Below are positions 11,959 through 25,000 of a stretch of 64,000 nt of DNA, in pieces (position 1 is the stretch's first letter; every line of letters starts with the position of its first letter). A program made the position numbers and the translations under genes. Origin of the DNA: Lunularia cruciata (Eukaryota > Streptophyta > Marchantiopsida > Lunulariales > Lunulariaceae); the NCBI GenBank assembly GCA_948567375.1, contig OX419762.1, forward strand, positions 873,001 through 937,000. Direction: 5' to 3'. Under the pieces are notes generated by a model. It did no database searches, had not been told where the DNA came from, and worked only from the letters and a program-made list of their open reading frames with translations.

Positions 11959-13895
11959 TGTGACAACCCGGCAAATATCACTTTTGCGGTAATCGGGTCA
12001 GTAAAGTTTGTTCCCGTAGAGATACTACACAGAATTGGTCAAATACAAAGTCAAAAGTCACAATTGCAGTTCTTCTTGATTGCTTCTTTAATCTCTCAGG
12101 TAGAAACTACACCCAGAAGAGAGTAACAAGCTCACAATCTTGACAACTTGTCACGAATACACACACATAATCACAACATAGTCAATTCTGTCCAAACAAC
12201 TCTTGATTGTGATGATTCAGATTCTCCCGAAGATGGCACTTCACTGCAAAGACCAATTTCCCCTTAGAATTGTGTTCCACCCCTCCACTGAAGGCACAAC
12301 TTTCTTGATCGAAATTGCTTCACACCAACTTCATGCTGCAATCACAAGTGCAGAATACTAACAACACTACAATTCCTCTCAGATCTGTCAAGGCATTGCT
12401 CCGATGTACTTCACTTAGGATCAAACACACAGAATGAAGATCAAGGCTGTAGATTCCAACATTCACAAGCACATTGAATTGCTCTTTGGAATTCTCCACA
12501 CACTCACAAACACAAACACAAAATTGACAATCGGAATTAAGCTTAAGCAACGAGTACTGAAACCAGCACTTCGCTTTATTTATCTTCAGAAATGTGAATA
12601 CTGAATAACATCGTACTGCGAATGCTCCCCTTAAATACTAAAGCAAACGCCATACTTGCCTTCCTAGGCACCGCTTCCTAACATCTATTCCTACCAATAG
12701 ATCCTAAGTGACAATCTATCTCTTCATATCTGCCCTTTCCTATCTTAGAATTGACTTCTATCCCGATCCGATGTCGACCTTATCATCGGCTTCCAAACCT
12801 GATGATCTTCTTACTACTTCTCCTTCTTTGGGTATGACTGATTCTACTAATTTCTTTACTAATTCTACAACTTCTTCACTACAATTTGTAATTGAACTCC
12901 GGGTTACTCCATCTATTGCTTTATCTCCTGACCCACTTTTCTCTAAAGTGCCAATTATCAAGTCCGATGACCCTTGTATTCCTACTTCTGCGACATCGGG
13001 TCTAATTACAATCAATTCCTTTGCTAATTCTACTATATCCTCATCACAAATTGTAATTGAAAGCATGGGTATACTATCTACGCCTTCAATTTGTAACCCA
13101 CTTTCCCCTAATCACTCATGTTACTGACCCGAAGACACTTACAATCTGATCTTGCACTTTGAGTTTATTCACTACTGCTACTTCTCCTTCAATTCCTATT
13201 CCATCTTGAATCGGAACTAAAATTGAAGTTACGGGTATCCTAACTATCTATTCTTTCTCTATCCTAAATCTCTCTAATGCCTCTGGCAAGATTCCCAAAT
13301 TCATCTTCATTGCACTCCGAGGTCCAACTATCTCAGATACAGTCGTCTTCGTCTTGAGTCAAAGAAGCTTCTAACTCGAAGTTGTGTAAACCTGAAGTCC
13401 AACATCCGAAGACCAAAGTCTGAAGTCAGAAGTCCAAAGATCCACCCCGAAGTCCAAAGATGCCAATCCGAAGTCCGAAGATCCAACCCGAAGACCAAAG
13501 ATCCAACCCGAAGACACTAAACTACTTTATACAGTTACTCCCAAAACTTTAAATACTTGTAACTTCTTCTACAGACATCCAAACTTTGCGATTTTGAAAT
13601 CAACAGAAAGCCCTGAACGAGACGCTTCCAACAAGATATAGCACGTTTGATTTGGACTTGTGAACATTGAGATATAGCCCCCGCAAGAATCTCAACCTAT
13701 AACTTCCATTCCTCCTTCGGGTCTGCCCTCTTTCAATCTTGGCTGAGTCCGTCTTCATTTGACACAAAGTCGACTTCTTCGGGCTTGATCAAAATACAAA
13801 TTTCCTCTCATTTCTTCTCCATTTGGTTTCAATTTGGTTTTAGCAAGGCACTTCTTCTTCAAAACTCGTCCAAAATGAAAAATGTGGGTACCACA
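11959..13895 (-). mobile_element. Solo LTR, family 1 (TSD AAAAG)
   Basis: A 1937-bp segment with inverted ends TGTG...CACA, flanked by perfect 5-bp duplications AAAAG (11954-11958 and 13896-13900). Both uninterrupted relatives, near 35690 and 63360, have a single copy of the target, so the insertion is certain. No internal region is present, hence a solo LTR formed by LTR-LTR recombination. It contains a minus-strand frame at 12758-13066 that ends in the same EADDKVDIGSG-type tail as the protein at 3-1079, so the LTR overlaps a coding sequence. A TTAAATA box lies near 12630. Confidence 0.9.
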
Positions 13896-14700
13896 AAAAG
13901 CATGGGAAACTCATAAGTGTGGGAAAAGTGGCTCTAGGCTATCCAACTAGGTTCACCCCTACCATAGATGACCTATCAACCACTACTACCATCTGAGACT
14001 AACGCCCAACATCCAAGATGTCATCAACAATGATGTGGTCTAGTCTTTGAATCACGTCATAAGCACATTGTAGAACCTCTCTGGGTAAGAGGTTCATCCA
14101 CCAAAGACAAAGACGATGAGCTTGTGATCCCACTCTAGCTGCATCTAAAAATATGGTAGGTCCCATCCAAGAATGGACCTAATGTGTACTCGCCACCACC
14201 CGGGTGCAAGAATCACCCATCAAAGGGATGTTCTCCAAAAGGTAAGCTAGAGAAACAGACTAATGAACCTAGAGATATAGTAGTATCCGTAACATCTCCC
14301 AAAACACACCAAAACAAAGATTCTAAAGACCCAAAACTTGACCAGCACGTGTATGTCCCTTACATGGCCATCCAAAATTGCCAAATTAATAGGCCCATGT
14401 CTCTCTAAATCATGCACCTCTAGCAAGGAAATGTCTGTTGGTAGGACCTCTAGTAACCCTTGGCTGTTGATATCGGTAATAACTCAAGATACCTATAAGC
14501 CAAGTGTGACACATGATGAAGAGAGACTCATCTAGTAGTCTCATCTCTCTCCATATACAAGTACCTTTGTACTCATATACCCACCTATAGTATCGCAACT
14601 AGTCTAGTGCCAATCCCACCAAACAACTCTAATAGACATACTCCCTCTACTAAATACTGCCAAGTAATAAGTATGGTATCCAGAGGTGTCAAGGTAATCC
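13896..14700 (-). pseudogene. DNA cytosine-5 methyltransferase-like domain, N-terminal part, copy 1
   Basis: Read on the minus strand, 14597-14640 encodes motif I (LLELFGGIGT), the AdoMet-binding glycine loop of C5-DNA methyltransferases. A motif II-like YMERD follows near 14545-14570. Motif IV lies near 14355, where the PCQ box reads PCK, and motif VIII-like text is near 14100. Stops are frequent. The interrupted C-terminal motifs are at 11800-11930. This copy supplies the N-terminal motif I that in copy 3 lies beyond the window edge. Role inferred from family: methyl transfer from S-adenosylmethionine to cytosine in DNA. Confidence 0.75.
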
Positions 14701-15540
14701 ACTTTGGAGGCTCATCCTCACATTGGTTGCCTAATGGTACAAAGGCTCCACTCCAAGCCTGTTGCACCAGTTGATCTAAACGTTGTTGCAATGCATCCTC
14801 TGAACTCCCCAAAGGAACATCCAAGGTGGATGGAATGATCCCACTCATACTCCAAATCCGAGTGATCTCCTCTAGTAATAGAGTATCATTTGCATGGGTG
14901 TTTGTCTCCAACAAGTCACCAGGCTAAGTAACAAAACCATTGAAAGCTAAAACTAATGCTTCCATGGTCATGGACTATAGTGAGCCAAGACTGCCACTAC
15001 TAAAGCATACAGGTAGATGACATACCCGTCTCTCACCTAACTGCCAACCTGGTCTATAGGAAGCTATCTCCTCCCATTATTCAATACTGATACCCATGGG
15101 GTATAACACTACTCCTCCAACTAACATATCATATGACTCAGCCACTATTGCAATGGCCTAAGCTCTCACCATAGAGTTATCAATTGGATGATCAGGCTGA
15201 AGCTGAACAACAAGCTCTCCACATGTGATGTACTATGTAGAACCACCACCTAGAGATGTTTGGACTTGAAATGGACACCTCTCGACATCAAACTTCCGTA
15301 ACTCTAGACCAACAACTACATCCTTCCCCAATATAAGGAGTTGCATGCCAGAGTCTAGTAAGACCCTCTACTATGTATAGACCTTCCTTGAAAGTCCTAC
15401 CAAACAAAACTTCCCTTCTAGTTATCCAATAGGACAACCCCAAGTGTAAACCACGCTCGCTCAAAGGCCATTCTAGTTGGTAACTCCTACAATCTAGCCA
15501 TTGCTGCCTGCCATAATCCACTAGTCACTTAGCAAATCCC
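14701..15540 (-). pseudogene. Aspartic protease and protease-methyltransferase spacer, copy 1
   Basis: Near 15310-15350 the minus strand encodes LLDSGMQ, the D-S-G core of a retropepsin, followed about 80 codons later by YDMLVGGVVLYPMG, the usual second protease landmark. After it comes a spacer (ORF 14585-14914) leading straight into methyltransferase motif I. Thus protease and methyltransferase are adjacent in one polyprotein. Several stops interrupt it. Confidence 0.7.
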
Positions 15541-17904
15541 ATGCTCCTCAACCAAGTCAACTCCACTATCAGCCACCTCTACTTTAGTAGTAGGAACCAC
15601 ATCATCCATACTCTCACAAAGTGCGGTAGCCAATTGGAACACCTGGGATGGGTCAACTCCCAATGTACACATGTCATTGGTTAAGAATAATAGAAAGCAC
15701 ATAATCAACTAAGCCACCTCCAACATTATGCTAGACTCAATTTGTGTAGTAGCAAATGGCTGACTAGTAGGTAGTTCATCATGCACCCCATCACCACCTA
15801 CCACACTTGCACTAAGACGTCTAGGAGCCATGGATCACATTTGTAGGGCCTCAAAGAGCATGGAAGATTGGGGAAGTCTAATTTGTCTCCCAACCTCTCC
15901 TCTTTGTGGGTCCAGCTCCATTGATGCTCCTCTAAGCTCTAGAGCATGTACTACACTCCTAATCATTGTGGCAAATGTATCCACTTGTGCTGCTCTGCAC
16001 ATGAAATCCAAGATGTCTCTATCACCAACATATGAGGTGGAAGTCTCAGCACCTAAATCTGATCTCCTTTGAGCTATGGCCATGCTAGCCAATCTTTGCT
16101 TCAACTACTCAATCCGAGTAGCCATAGATGTATTACAAGTAAGGGTAGGTACTACACCCCTACTAGGTGTGGATCCTCTACCACCTCGTCTTGAGGTGCT
16201 CCATGACATAGAGCCCCTCTACTACTTGCCATAGCAGCTCTACCACTTGGTAACTGTGGGTGTAGGTCAAAGCATTGGTCATTGGTGTGACCAAATTAAT
16301 GGTAATGCTCATATTTTCTCTATGCTGGTTGTGATGCACCAAGGGTATTAGGTCCATTGCCTTGAGTGCACTCTCTTTTATGATGAGGTCCACCACAAGT
16401 CCAACAAGCAATACCATGACTCACTAGCTACTGCTGACCTAAAAATGAATGTAAGGATCTAACTATAGTAGGCCTTCCACTCGCTCTATAGGACCTAGGC
16501 TATCCACGCTATCTTCAAAAACCAACATGGCGTGGTGCACTTTGTTGCACTCTAGAAGAAGTAACTATTATGGATGAGATCTCCCTACCAAATGCAAATG
16601 TCACCACTCTCTTCCACCATGTTGAGCTCAATATGCTCAATCAAACCAAAGACCATTGCCACAGTAGGCAAAGTAGCTTGTAACAATGTAGCATCACGCA
16701 CTCTATGTTGCAACTCCTTGTCTAATATCCCATACCAAAATTGGATTTCCTGGGCCTCAGTAACTCATTGAGTAAAATTCATCAGTCATCTTATGCAAGT
16801 GAATGCCTTGTGTAGGCTCTCTCTAACCTTCCATTGGAACTCCTACAAGCTCTTCAGCTTATCAATCTGCACTCCTTGGTAGTTCCACCTCAAATATTGG
16901 AAGAACTCTACCATGGGATTAAACCCTGGTACTACACCACTTCTTGTCATCATACCCCCACTTGTAATAGCACCATCTCTAAGAGATCCACCAATGCTAC
17001 TAGAGCTAGAACTTGTGGGTATAGCCAATCTACCCCTAGAAATGAGCTTGAAATGATAGAGATATAGTTTGGAGATCAATATTGTCTCCATAGCTCAATC
17101 TCCTCCAAGTGAGCTCTCTTAAAATCATGGCAGTTGTCCATCGGCGGACCCGCCAAATGCTAAAAGAACCCCTTCTATGCCATGAAGTGTGTGAACAAAG
17201 TTGGGTTCCGCATCTGTGGTAGACCACACCAACTATCAAACTCCTAGAAGAAGTCATGCAACTCAATGTACCTACCATACTAGAGTAACGCTTGGGACCT
17301 TTGGAGGCCCCATAAATCTCATCCACGTCCTATAACAACAATGCAGACACACCAAGTGCACTCTCAATTGAGTCAGCTCTTGTGTTAAACTCCAACTTAG
17401 AGTCAATCTCCTCTCTCATTAGGACCTAAGATATAGGGTGATATTGAGCACCACTCCGAGTAAACCCACTATGTATTGCAGTGTTATCTCCTCCAAAATC
17501 CCCAAAGAACTCTCTTGTGACAAAGTAACCAAAAATTGCAACCCACAACCCGGACCTGCACAAGTATCCCACCAAGTACCAACACCACCAACTGAACATC
17601 CTCCACTAATGTAGCTCTAACTATGACAACTACACTAGGGGAAAAGGAAACCTATAACCTGCCATCACAACACGCACTCTCATGGTCTGCATGTCATCAC
17701 TTCATGCCTCATTGAAGAGAAATATAGGTCATTTGATTGGTCATCACTCCAACTTCACTACCAAGAGTACACCAAAGCACCAACGCTTCAAAGTCAAGGC
17801 ACCTCACACAAATGTGGTGCACAAATAGGAAGCATAGAATGAAGGGGTTCAAATCACAAGAAATATAAACAAAAACCCTCCATCTCATAAATCAATGATA
17901 GAAT
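15541..17904 (-). pseudogene. Gag with two zinc knuckles, copy 1
   Basis: Homologous to the plus-strand gag at 47600-50100. Capsid-like text is found at 16830-17330 (start-like block MDEIYGASKGPKRYS, then a QEFDSW-like region), and two CCHC-type knuckles are recognisable in two frames at about 16230-16420 (CWTCGGPHH in the first). The first knuckle is preserved, the second has lost cysteines. Many stops and frameshifts. Confidence 0.7.
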
Positions 17905-17917
17905 GAATCTGCCATCA
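17905..17917 (-). other. Primer-binding site, copy 1 (worn)
   Basis: On the minus strand TGATGGCAGATTC follows the LTR end by 2 nt and corresponds to TGGTAGCAGAGTC at 47584-47596. Both resemble the plant initiator tRNA-Met site. Confidence 0.55.
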
Positions 17918-17919
17918 TC

Positions 17920-19623
17920 TAGTATTTGACATAATATGAGTTATCTACTTCTTAAACTACCAAGATCACCAAGAATGGAATCAAATTGTCTCTCCTAGCC
18001 AAAGCTACAAGTGTATAGACAATAGTGGAACATTCACTCAGATAATAAGTGATTGTGGACCAGTTGGCTAGGGCACCAATCTAGGAACCAAAGATCTAGG
18101 GGTCAAACCTTGTTGCATACAATCTAGAAGGATGTGTAGATTTTGCCAAACAATGATCAAAATCTACTCTAAACTAGCTAGCCTCACACTAGCAAGTTGG
18201 CCCTTCTAGGCCCTCATAGACTCTCATAGCCCACAGCCCTATGGCTCCAAACACCAAAATTTAGCAAAATTAGGCCTTTCTTCTTGCCACTTTGAATCCT
18301 TGCCAAATTTGGCAAAACTCTAGCAAAAATTTGACATAAATCTCTAAAGTTGGCTGATTGTCGAATCCTCTTCTAACTCTCTACTTGAGCTAAATTGAAA
18401 TGATGGGTTTCTCCAAATCACAATTTCACAAGGATGGGTTCTCAACTCCACCTTCAATTTCACTTTATGAGCACAACTTTCACCAGATTGGTTCTACTTT
18501 CACCTCTTGAGCTCAAAATCACAACCACTACTTAAAAATTGCTTCTCTTTGCTCAAAATTTTGCCAATTATTCTGCAAAACCGTTTGCCTCATTACCAAA
18601 TCTACATCAATCAAATAAGCTTTTGCACACTAGGGAAAACATAAATTCCAATTGAGCTACTAACGATCAATGAGTCTTGGAGATACCACCAACAGTATCT
18701 TCTTGCACTGATTTTCCCTTGACCTCACTTCTCAGATGTAATCAATTTGTTGACACAACTCAAATCACACTCAATCAAATCAGTAATTGATATTTCACTT
18801 AATGATCTGCCAATACTAGGCATTGATTACAATCAAGCCACACCACACTAGGGAAAACCTGAACTTTGGTCAAGCTATCAATGAGTCTTGGAGATACTAC
18901 CAACACTCTTAGTTCTTATGCCCAATTTCCCCTAACCTCACGTCTATGATATAATCAATTTGTTTACACAACTTGAATCACACTCAATCATATCAATACT
19001 TGATCTATCACTCAATGATCTGCCAACAACTAGGCACTGATTACAATCAAACCAAACCACACTAAAGAAAATTTGAACTCAGATTGAGTTACTAATGATC
19101 AACAAGTCTTGGAGATACCACCATACTCTTAGTTCCTGCACCTGATTTCCCTTTGACCTCACTTCTTTGATGTAATTGGTTCATTTACACAACTTGAATC
19201 ACACTTAGTCAGATCAGTACTTGATTTATCACTTAATGATCTACCCACAACTAGATACAGATTATAGTCAAGCCATACCCACTCTAGCTAAGAGAATCCA
19301 GGTGACGCTTGTCGGACTCTATCCACCATTGCCAAGAACTCAAAGACTCAACATTAGAGAAGTGAGCTCTTTAGAGCTGCACTTTGAAATTATACCCCTT
19401 GGATTCAAGCTAGGTCTCAAACCCTAACAGTCCCGCTGACGCCACACTTGATGGTCCAAACGGTGTAAGTGATGATGGGCCCCACCATGTAGTCAGTACC
19501 CCAAACACACAAATCTGTCAGTCAACAAGTATTCTATGAGTAACTACCAAAATACTCCTGACTACCAACATTACTACTCCAGAGTCCAAGAAATCTAGGT
19601 GTGATGCTACAAATGGCATGACA
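17920..19623 (-). repeat. 5' LTR-like segment of copy 1 (1704 bp)
   Basis: Starts on the minus strand with TGTCATGCC and ends just before the primer-binding site. It is homologous to 46224-47581 in copy 4. The first 430 bp equal part B of the 661-bp 3' LTRs. It is enlarged by a threefold tandem repeat (18626-19270) that copy 4 lacks. It does not begin with module A of the 3' LTRs, an unexplained mismatch. Confidence 0.6.
18626..19270 (-). repeat. Three tandem ~215-bp units inside the LTR
   Basis: Units begin at the CACACTARRG box at 18626, 18844 and 19058 and are clearly but imperfectly alike, so the triplication is old. Copy 4 has one unit. Confidence 0.75.
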
Positions 19624-21306
19624 TGGACAAAGGAGAACTAGAGGAATATTTTAGGCCTGGAGAACTCATAGCTTGGAGCAATGAAAATTTATACATAGTA
19701 CACCAAGCTAGACATTAAACTAGATAAGATCCTCATTGCTTCCTTCCATAAAACAAGGACCAACAATGGATGGAAGATGGTGTTACAATGACCCATCTCA
19801 AAGGACAATGGTGGAATGAAGATGAAGTTATTCAACCCAAAATGAAAACATACTTGAATAATAGTCAAACTATCATCTCCAAATACATATGGCATAGACA
19901 ACTAGTGAATTGAACCCATATATTTTATGTGAAAAAAATGAGCCTACTCAAAGAATTAGAGTAATATGGTAGAGTGACATACCTTGCACCCTTTGCAATA
20001 CACTTGTACATGGGAACCCCATGTAGAAGTGTATTGCATGACCAAGTCAAAGAGGAAGAAGTTCCCTGGCTACTAGCACCCACTGTGCCAATTCACTTCA
20101 CAATAATAAAGTAAGGCACTCATTTAGAAATATCAACTTGTAGATGAGAAGTAAAAGAAGACATAGAAATTTGTGAAAGTGGACAAAGAGGGAACATACT
20201 TGGTGAAAAAGAACAGGTCAGTGTCTATAACATAGAAAGTACTAGAAAAGAGACCAAGGAAGAACCTACAATTCATTGATGTATCTTTGGAGGAGGAAGC
20301 CAAAGACACGGAGGAAGAAGGGAAGGATGAAGAGAACTCCTTTACCCTACAAAATTCAATAACCAGGTCCAATGAAGCAAACCTTTACATATAATTTTAG
20401 CCCATTCTAGAGGAAGAAGTGCAGAATGCCCAAGAAGACAAACCAACCAAAGACCAAGAGGAGCAAGAAGGTTTTTGCACCAAAAGAGTGACTAACTCTG
20501 AAGATACATTTCAGGTCAAAGGACACCACAACAACAAGAAGAAGAAGAAGAAGAAGAAGAAGAAGGACACCACAACAACAACAACAACAACAACAACAAG
20601 AAGAGGGATCTAAGTTAGGGATTAAGGCAAAGTAGACCAAGGTGAGGAGGAGATGAGGAAAAGGTAGAACTTATACAAGGAGGAAAATAAGAAAACTTTG
20701 AGGCAAAAACATAGACTACTTTGCTTTTGCAGATAAAAGGAAGAAGGAAGAAGAAATCAAGAAACTACAAGGGGACTTGAGAGCACTTTGGCTCAAGGCC
20801 AAAGGTAAGCAGTATGGGTGCAAAGAGCAATTGAAGGCCAGGGATGAGAAAGTGGAGAGCATCCAAGGGGAGTTGAAGAAGGCAAGATTTGTTTAGTGAT
20901 CCTAGATGTGTATATTTTGTCAAAATGTAGGAGCAAAGTGGTTGAAGAGATGGTTTCCAAGCTAAAGAAGGAAAAGGAGAAGAGTGCAACAAATCAACCT
21001 CAATTCGTGGAGGAGAAAGCAAAGAACTTGATAGAAGTCCAAGCAATGAGTGATCATTTGGAGGAGGAGAAGGAAAAGATCCTTAAGCAATTGGATGATA
21101 TTTGGGATCAATTTTTTGAGATATTGAAGGAAGCGGCTCAAGGGAAGATGGCAAAGACAAAGATATATAAACTTAAGCAACAGATCCAAAGCTTGGAAGG
21201 GAAGTTCTACAATTTGAGAAGCTAGATAGATTAGCAATTAAGCTTAAAGAGCATGTTGATTATAAGTTCACCAAATCCACCAACTTCCTCGTCTTACAAT
21301 TTGTAG
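19624..21306 (+). pseudogene. Coiled-coil coding relic
   Basis: Plus-strand frames at 20419-20613 and 20720-21225 encode Lys/Glu-rich heptads (for example EEKEKILKQLDDIWDQF near 21062) interrupted by stops and frameshifts. The GAA and CAA runs at 20537-20599 lie inside the reading frame. I recognise no domain. It could be an old retroelement Gag/accessory protein or a host coiled-coil fragment; nothing here decides. Confidence 0.4.
20537..20599. repeat. Microsatellites (AAG)n and (AAC)n
   Basis: About nine AAG units (20537-20565) followed by about nine AAC units (20572-20599). They create Cys/Leu runs in chance frames of the opposite strand. Confidence 0.95.
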
Positions 21307-21311
21307 AATAT

Positions 21312-22061
21312 TGTAATACCAATAGCTAGACACACAATCTAGAGATGAAATTTGGTTTGGTAACATCTGGGAGGATGTTATACATGATGGAATAAGTAGC
21401 TCAGACAGAGATATCACCAAAAGAGTACTTCTACTAATAGACTAGAAATCAAAACATGCTTGAAGACTTTAGAATCAATAGATATACACATGATCTAGAG
21501 ATGAAATTTAGTTTGGTAACATCTAGGAGGATGTTATACATGATAGACTAAGTAGATCAGATAAAGGTATCACCAAAAGAGTACTTCTACTAATAGGGCA
21601 AAAACCAAAATAGATCTAAACTTCTGAGGCAATTTTGGAGGCCTAAATAGTTGAATTAGGCCTCAAAAATATGCAAATTATCCTCCCACACCCCACCCCC
21701 CACACAATCGAGGAAAGGTTAGCCTGGTTTGTCTAACCAAGAGCTTTCCAACGGTAACTCACCCACATGATTTTGAGATTCCTACAAGAAGATTCCCTAA
21801 AAGGTTCCCTCTGGTCAAAGCCTATTTGACCAACCAGATAGGACCAGGACAAACATGTCACCTATCCAAGCAGGTAATCTAAGGGTGGAGCTTGCTGACA
21901 TGTCACCTATCCATCTACCTAATCCTATGGTGGAGCTTCCTTGGAGGGGATCTTCCTTGGCTATATAATAAAGAGAAGGTGCTCCTTTGGGGCATCAAAG
22001 GATTGAGTGTGAAATCTGTGTTTTCTCTATTGAAGAATTCTCTTGTACTCAAAGTATTACA
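21312..22061 (+). mobile_element. Solo LTR, family 2 (750 bp, TSD AATAT)
   Basis: Ends are TGTAATAC...GTATTACA, an 8-bp perfect inverted repeat, and the segment is flanked by perfect 5-bp duplications AATAT (21307-21311 and 22062-22066). A TATA box TATATAA is at 21962-21968, about 100 bp from the 3' end. Relatives are at 28527-29214 (minus), 40122-40856, 43138-43260 (fragment) and 44920-45655. No internal sequence remains, so it is a solo LTR. The perfect TSD suggests modest age. Confidence 0.93.
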
Positions 22062-22066
22062 AATAT

Positions 22067-25000
22067 AAGGAGTAGATCAACCTCCTTATCAAAATTTATA
22101 GAGGCAAAAGTAATTCTTTGCAAAAGACACATCACTAAAAGAAGTTCTTTATAGTTGTAGGAAGTTACATACAGGCATTCATAGTTGTACCTCTTTGTAG
22201 TTGAATATGTAACCTTTGGAGTATATACATATGCATATTCAAATCTCTTTGGGGAAGAAGTGATACTTGCTTTAATACATGTAAGGCGTCAAATTAACGT
22301 GTTTGTGCATAGGATAGGATAGGACAAGAATCAAATTATATAGCCTAGATGTAGGTAGGAGATCTTTGGAGTACTACCATTGTTAGATCTCTTTGGAGTT
22401 GAGCCAAAACAAGTATTTAAAGCTAAAGCCCAATGTAAATCAAGTTCATTCTTTTGTAATCAAAGCTTAGCAAAAGATCTCTAAGTTCTTTATCATTGTT
22501 TACCTACAACCTAGGTATTGGTGAATATCTTTGTTGAGTAGTGATGAAGAATCTTTGTAGTAGGAGCACAAGTGCTTAAATGTAGAGAGATGCTCATACT
22601 TGACTAGGATATGTCATCCCTAGGGTTTTGAAGGTACAAAGCACTATATTAAAGGGTCATAGATGAGCCAAAGCAATGAAAGTACCATAGAATTGAAAAG
22701 CAAGATATTTGGCCAATGGGTAGATTCCTTCAGAATGGTGCCTTTTGGGAACGGTAGCACATCCTTCCAAGTTGATGTCTTTTGGGTGCAAGGTCTTTGG
22801 AGTGGAGTGAATCATCATCTTCAAGATTAACTTGGAATTTACTTGTAGTGAGAGTGATCTTTATTTTTCCATTTGCTATAGTATGCCACACAAGAAGCGA
22901 CACTACATTCTTCTTAGAGTGGTTTTTGCCCAAGAGGTTTAATGCATAATACTTAATGAATTGTAAGATAGTGACACTTCTCTTCAATTTTACCATTTCA
23001 AACTTGTATCCTTGAGAGAAAAACCTATTACTTACCAACATATCACTTTAGGTCAACATTGGTTATCAAAAAATATTAAAAATATTACATAGCTTATCAT
23101 CAAATTTTATAGAATATACTAGCTCATTGCATGGATGTTGCATGGACATGCAACTAAGCTGCACCTTACTAGAGTAATCAAAGTTGAGTACATATTTGCT
23201 AGATTTGATCAAATTAAGGATGAAAGAAAGAAGCCTTAGCCCACCAATTTTTAATATTTATATTCTTGTATACCTTACCTATCCAAGGTAAAACTAACCA
23301 TAACAAACGTAGATAAAATTGAGTTTCGTCCATTATAGGTAAAGTGATGCAATCTGTATTCATGAACTCATAAAAGTTACTGAAAAAAATACAAATATAA
23401 ATATTCTCCTTGCTTTCTTGGCATCATTATTACTCTACAAATTTAGTTGCATTAGATTTTTAAATCACAAAATATCTTGAAACATAATTTTTAATCAGCT
23501 CCCAATTTTTAATGAGAAATCACAAGAAGATAAATTTTGGAGCTTTCCAATCAACAATATAGCATCATCTATCATATTTTCATAAATAATATTCATGAGA
23601 CAATGATGATAAAATTTTGGATATAATATGTATAGAAGTGTAATTTAGTTATTTTTTTTTAAATAAATAAATAATAAATAAATAATAAACAAATATAAAT
23701 TATATTGAAAATTTTGAGTATTAAGTATTACCTAAGAGGGATATCCAAATTTTGGTAAATTACTATAATTTTTATTTTTACATATAGATAAATAATATAC
23801 TAAAAAACATATACACAGTTAAAGGTTTAAAATAAAGTGTATATATATATAATTTCTTTAAAAAAATTAATACTTCCAATACTAGAGTAAGTGATGAAAA
23901 ATGTTACCTAAGTTAATGCTGCAATTTACTGCAATTCATTTTTGAAAGAATAAAAAATTCAAGCTTAAATTTTAAATCTTTAAGTATATATGCATTTAAA
24001 TTGTACCTCATTTTCTATTTTAGATCTCTTTTAGATTTCATTCTCATATAACTGATTCAAGTTACTCAAAATAGCAAATTACAGATTTTACATAAAAGTT
24101 TTTTTTAATATTAAAAAACTGTATATACACATCTATAAATTAAATTGTTGTTAAATAAATATGATAGGTAAAATATAAAATACCTAGCATATATAAACAC
24201 TAAAATTATATTTAACAAGAGTTTGTATGACAAGCATCTAAGATTTCTACAAGACGTTAATAACATAGGCTCTAAAACTAATCAATTATAATCTCTGCTT
24301 AAAACCATAAAATATCATGATTTATCAAATTTAACTATGCAAAAAAATTCATTTTCAATTCATCAAATGAAAAATAAAAATATCTAAAATTTAGAGAGCA
24401 AATCTAATCAAAGATATATTTTACTAAAAGTAAACTTATCTATTTATTTGAACTTTTAATATTTATGATTTTTAGTAAATAACATCCCATCAGTAGAGTA
24501 AATATGCTTCAATATACTTCAAATTAAATATGACCTTATAACTATATATGAGTCAAATATATTATTAATGACTACTGTGTTTCTAAAAGTTATCATTTAT
24601 CTCCATACATCTTATCATGGTCGAAGAAATTTGGTTGTCGATCAAATTTGGATATGAAAATGAGTGAATCTTATACATACGACTCTCTCTCTCTCTCTAG
24701 AAGTTAGTTTTAAAATCGTCCTAATCTATAATAGTTGCAAATTTTAGTAGTCTGTCATCCAGAACAAAAAGACATCGCTAAAACTTTTCGGTCTTCGAGG
24801 AATGTTTCCGGTCTCCGAGGAAATTCTATCTCCTAGAATTACTAATATTTCACAATGTAAATATCTACATGATCAGAAGTAACTGTTTTCGAACACTAAA
24901 GTTTTTGAAGATACCGTCCTTAATGTTGCGATCCTAACGTTTCCGTTTCATTTAACCATGATGTGAACCAGATAAAATTTTATTTCTTATGCATGGAAAT

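Noticed and set aside
13896-14700. DRM-type rearranged methyltransferase
   Set aside because: Motifs run I, IV, VI, VIII, IX, X from N to C terminus; DRM proteins have a permuted order.
20407-20640. Minus-strand frame with poly-Cys and poly-Leu runs
   Set aside because: Reverse reading of AAG/AAC microsatellites.
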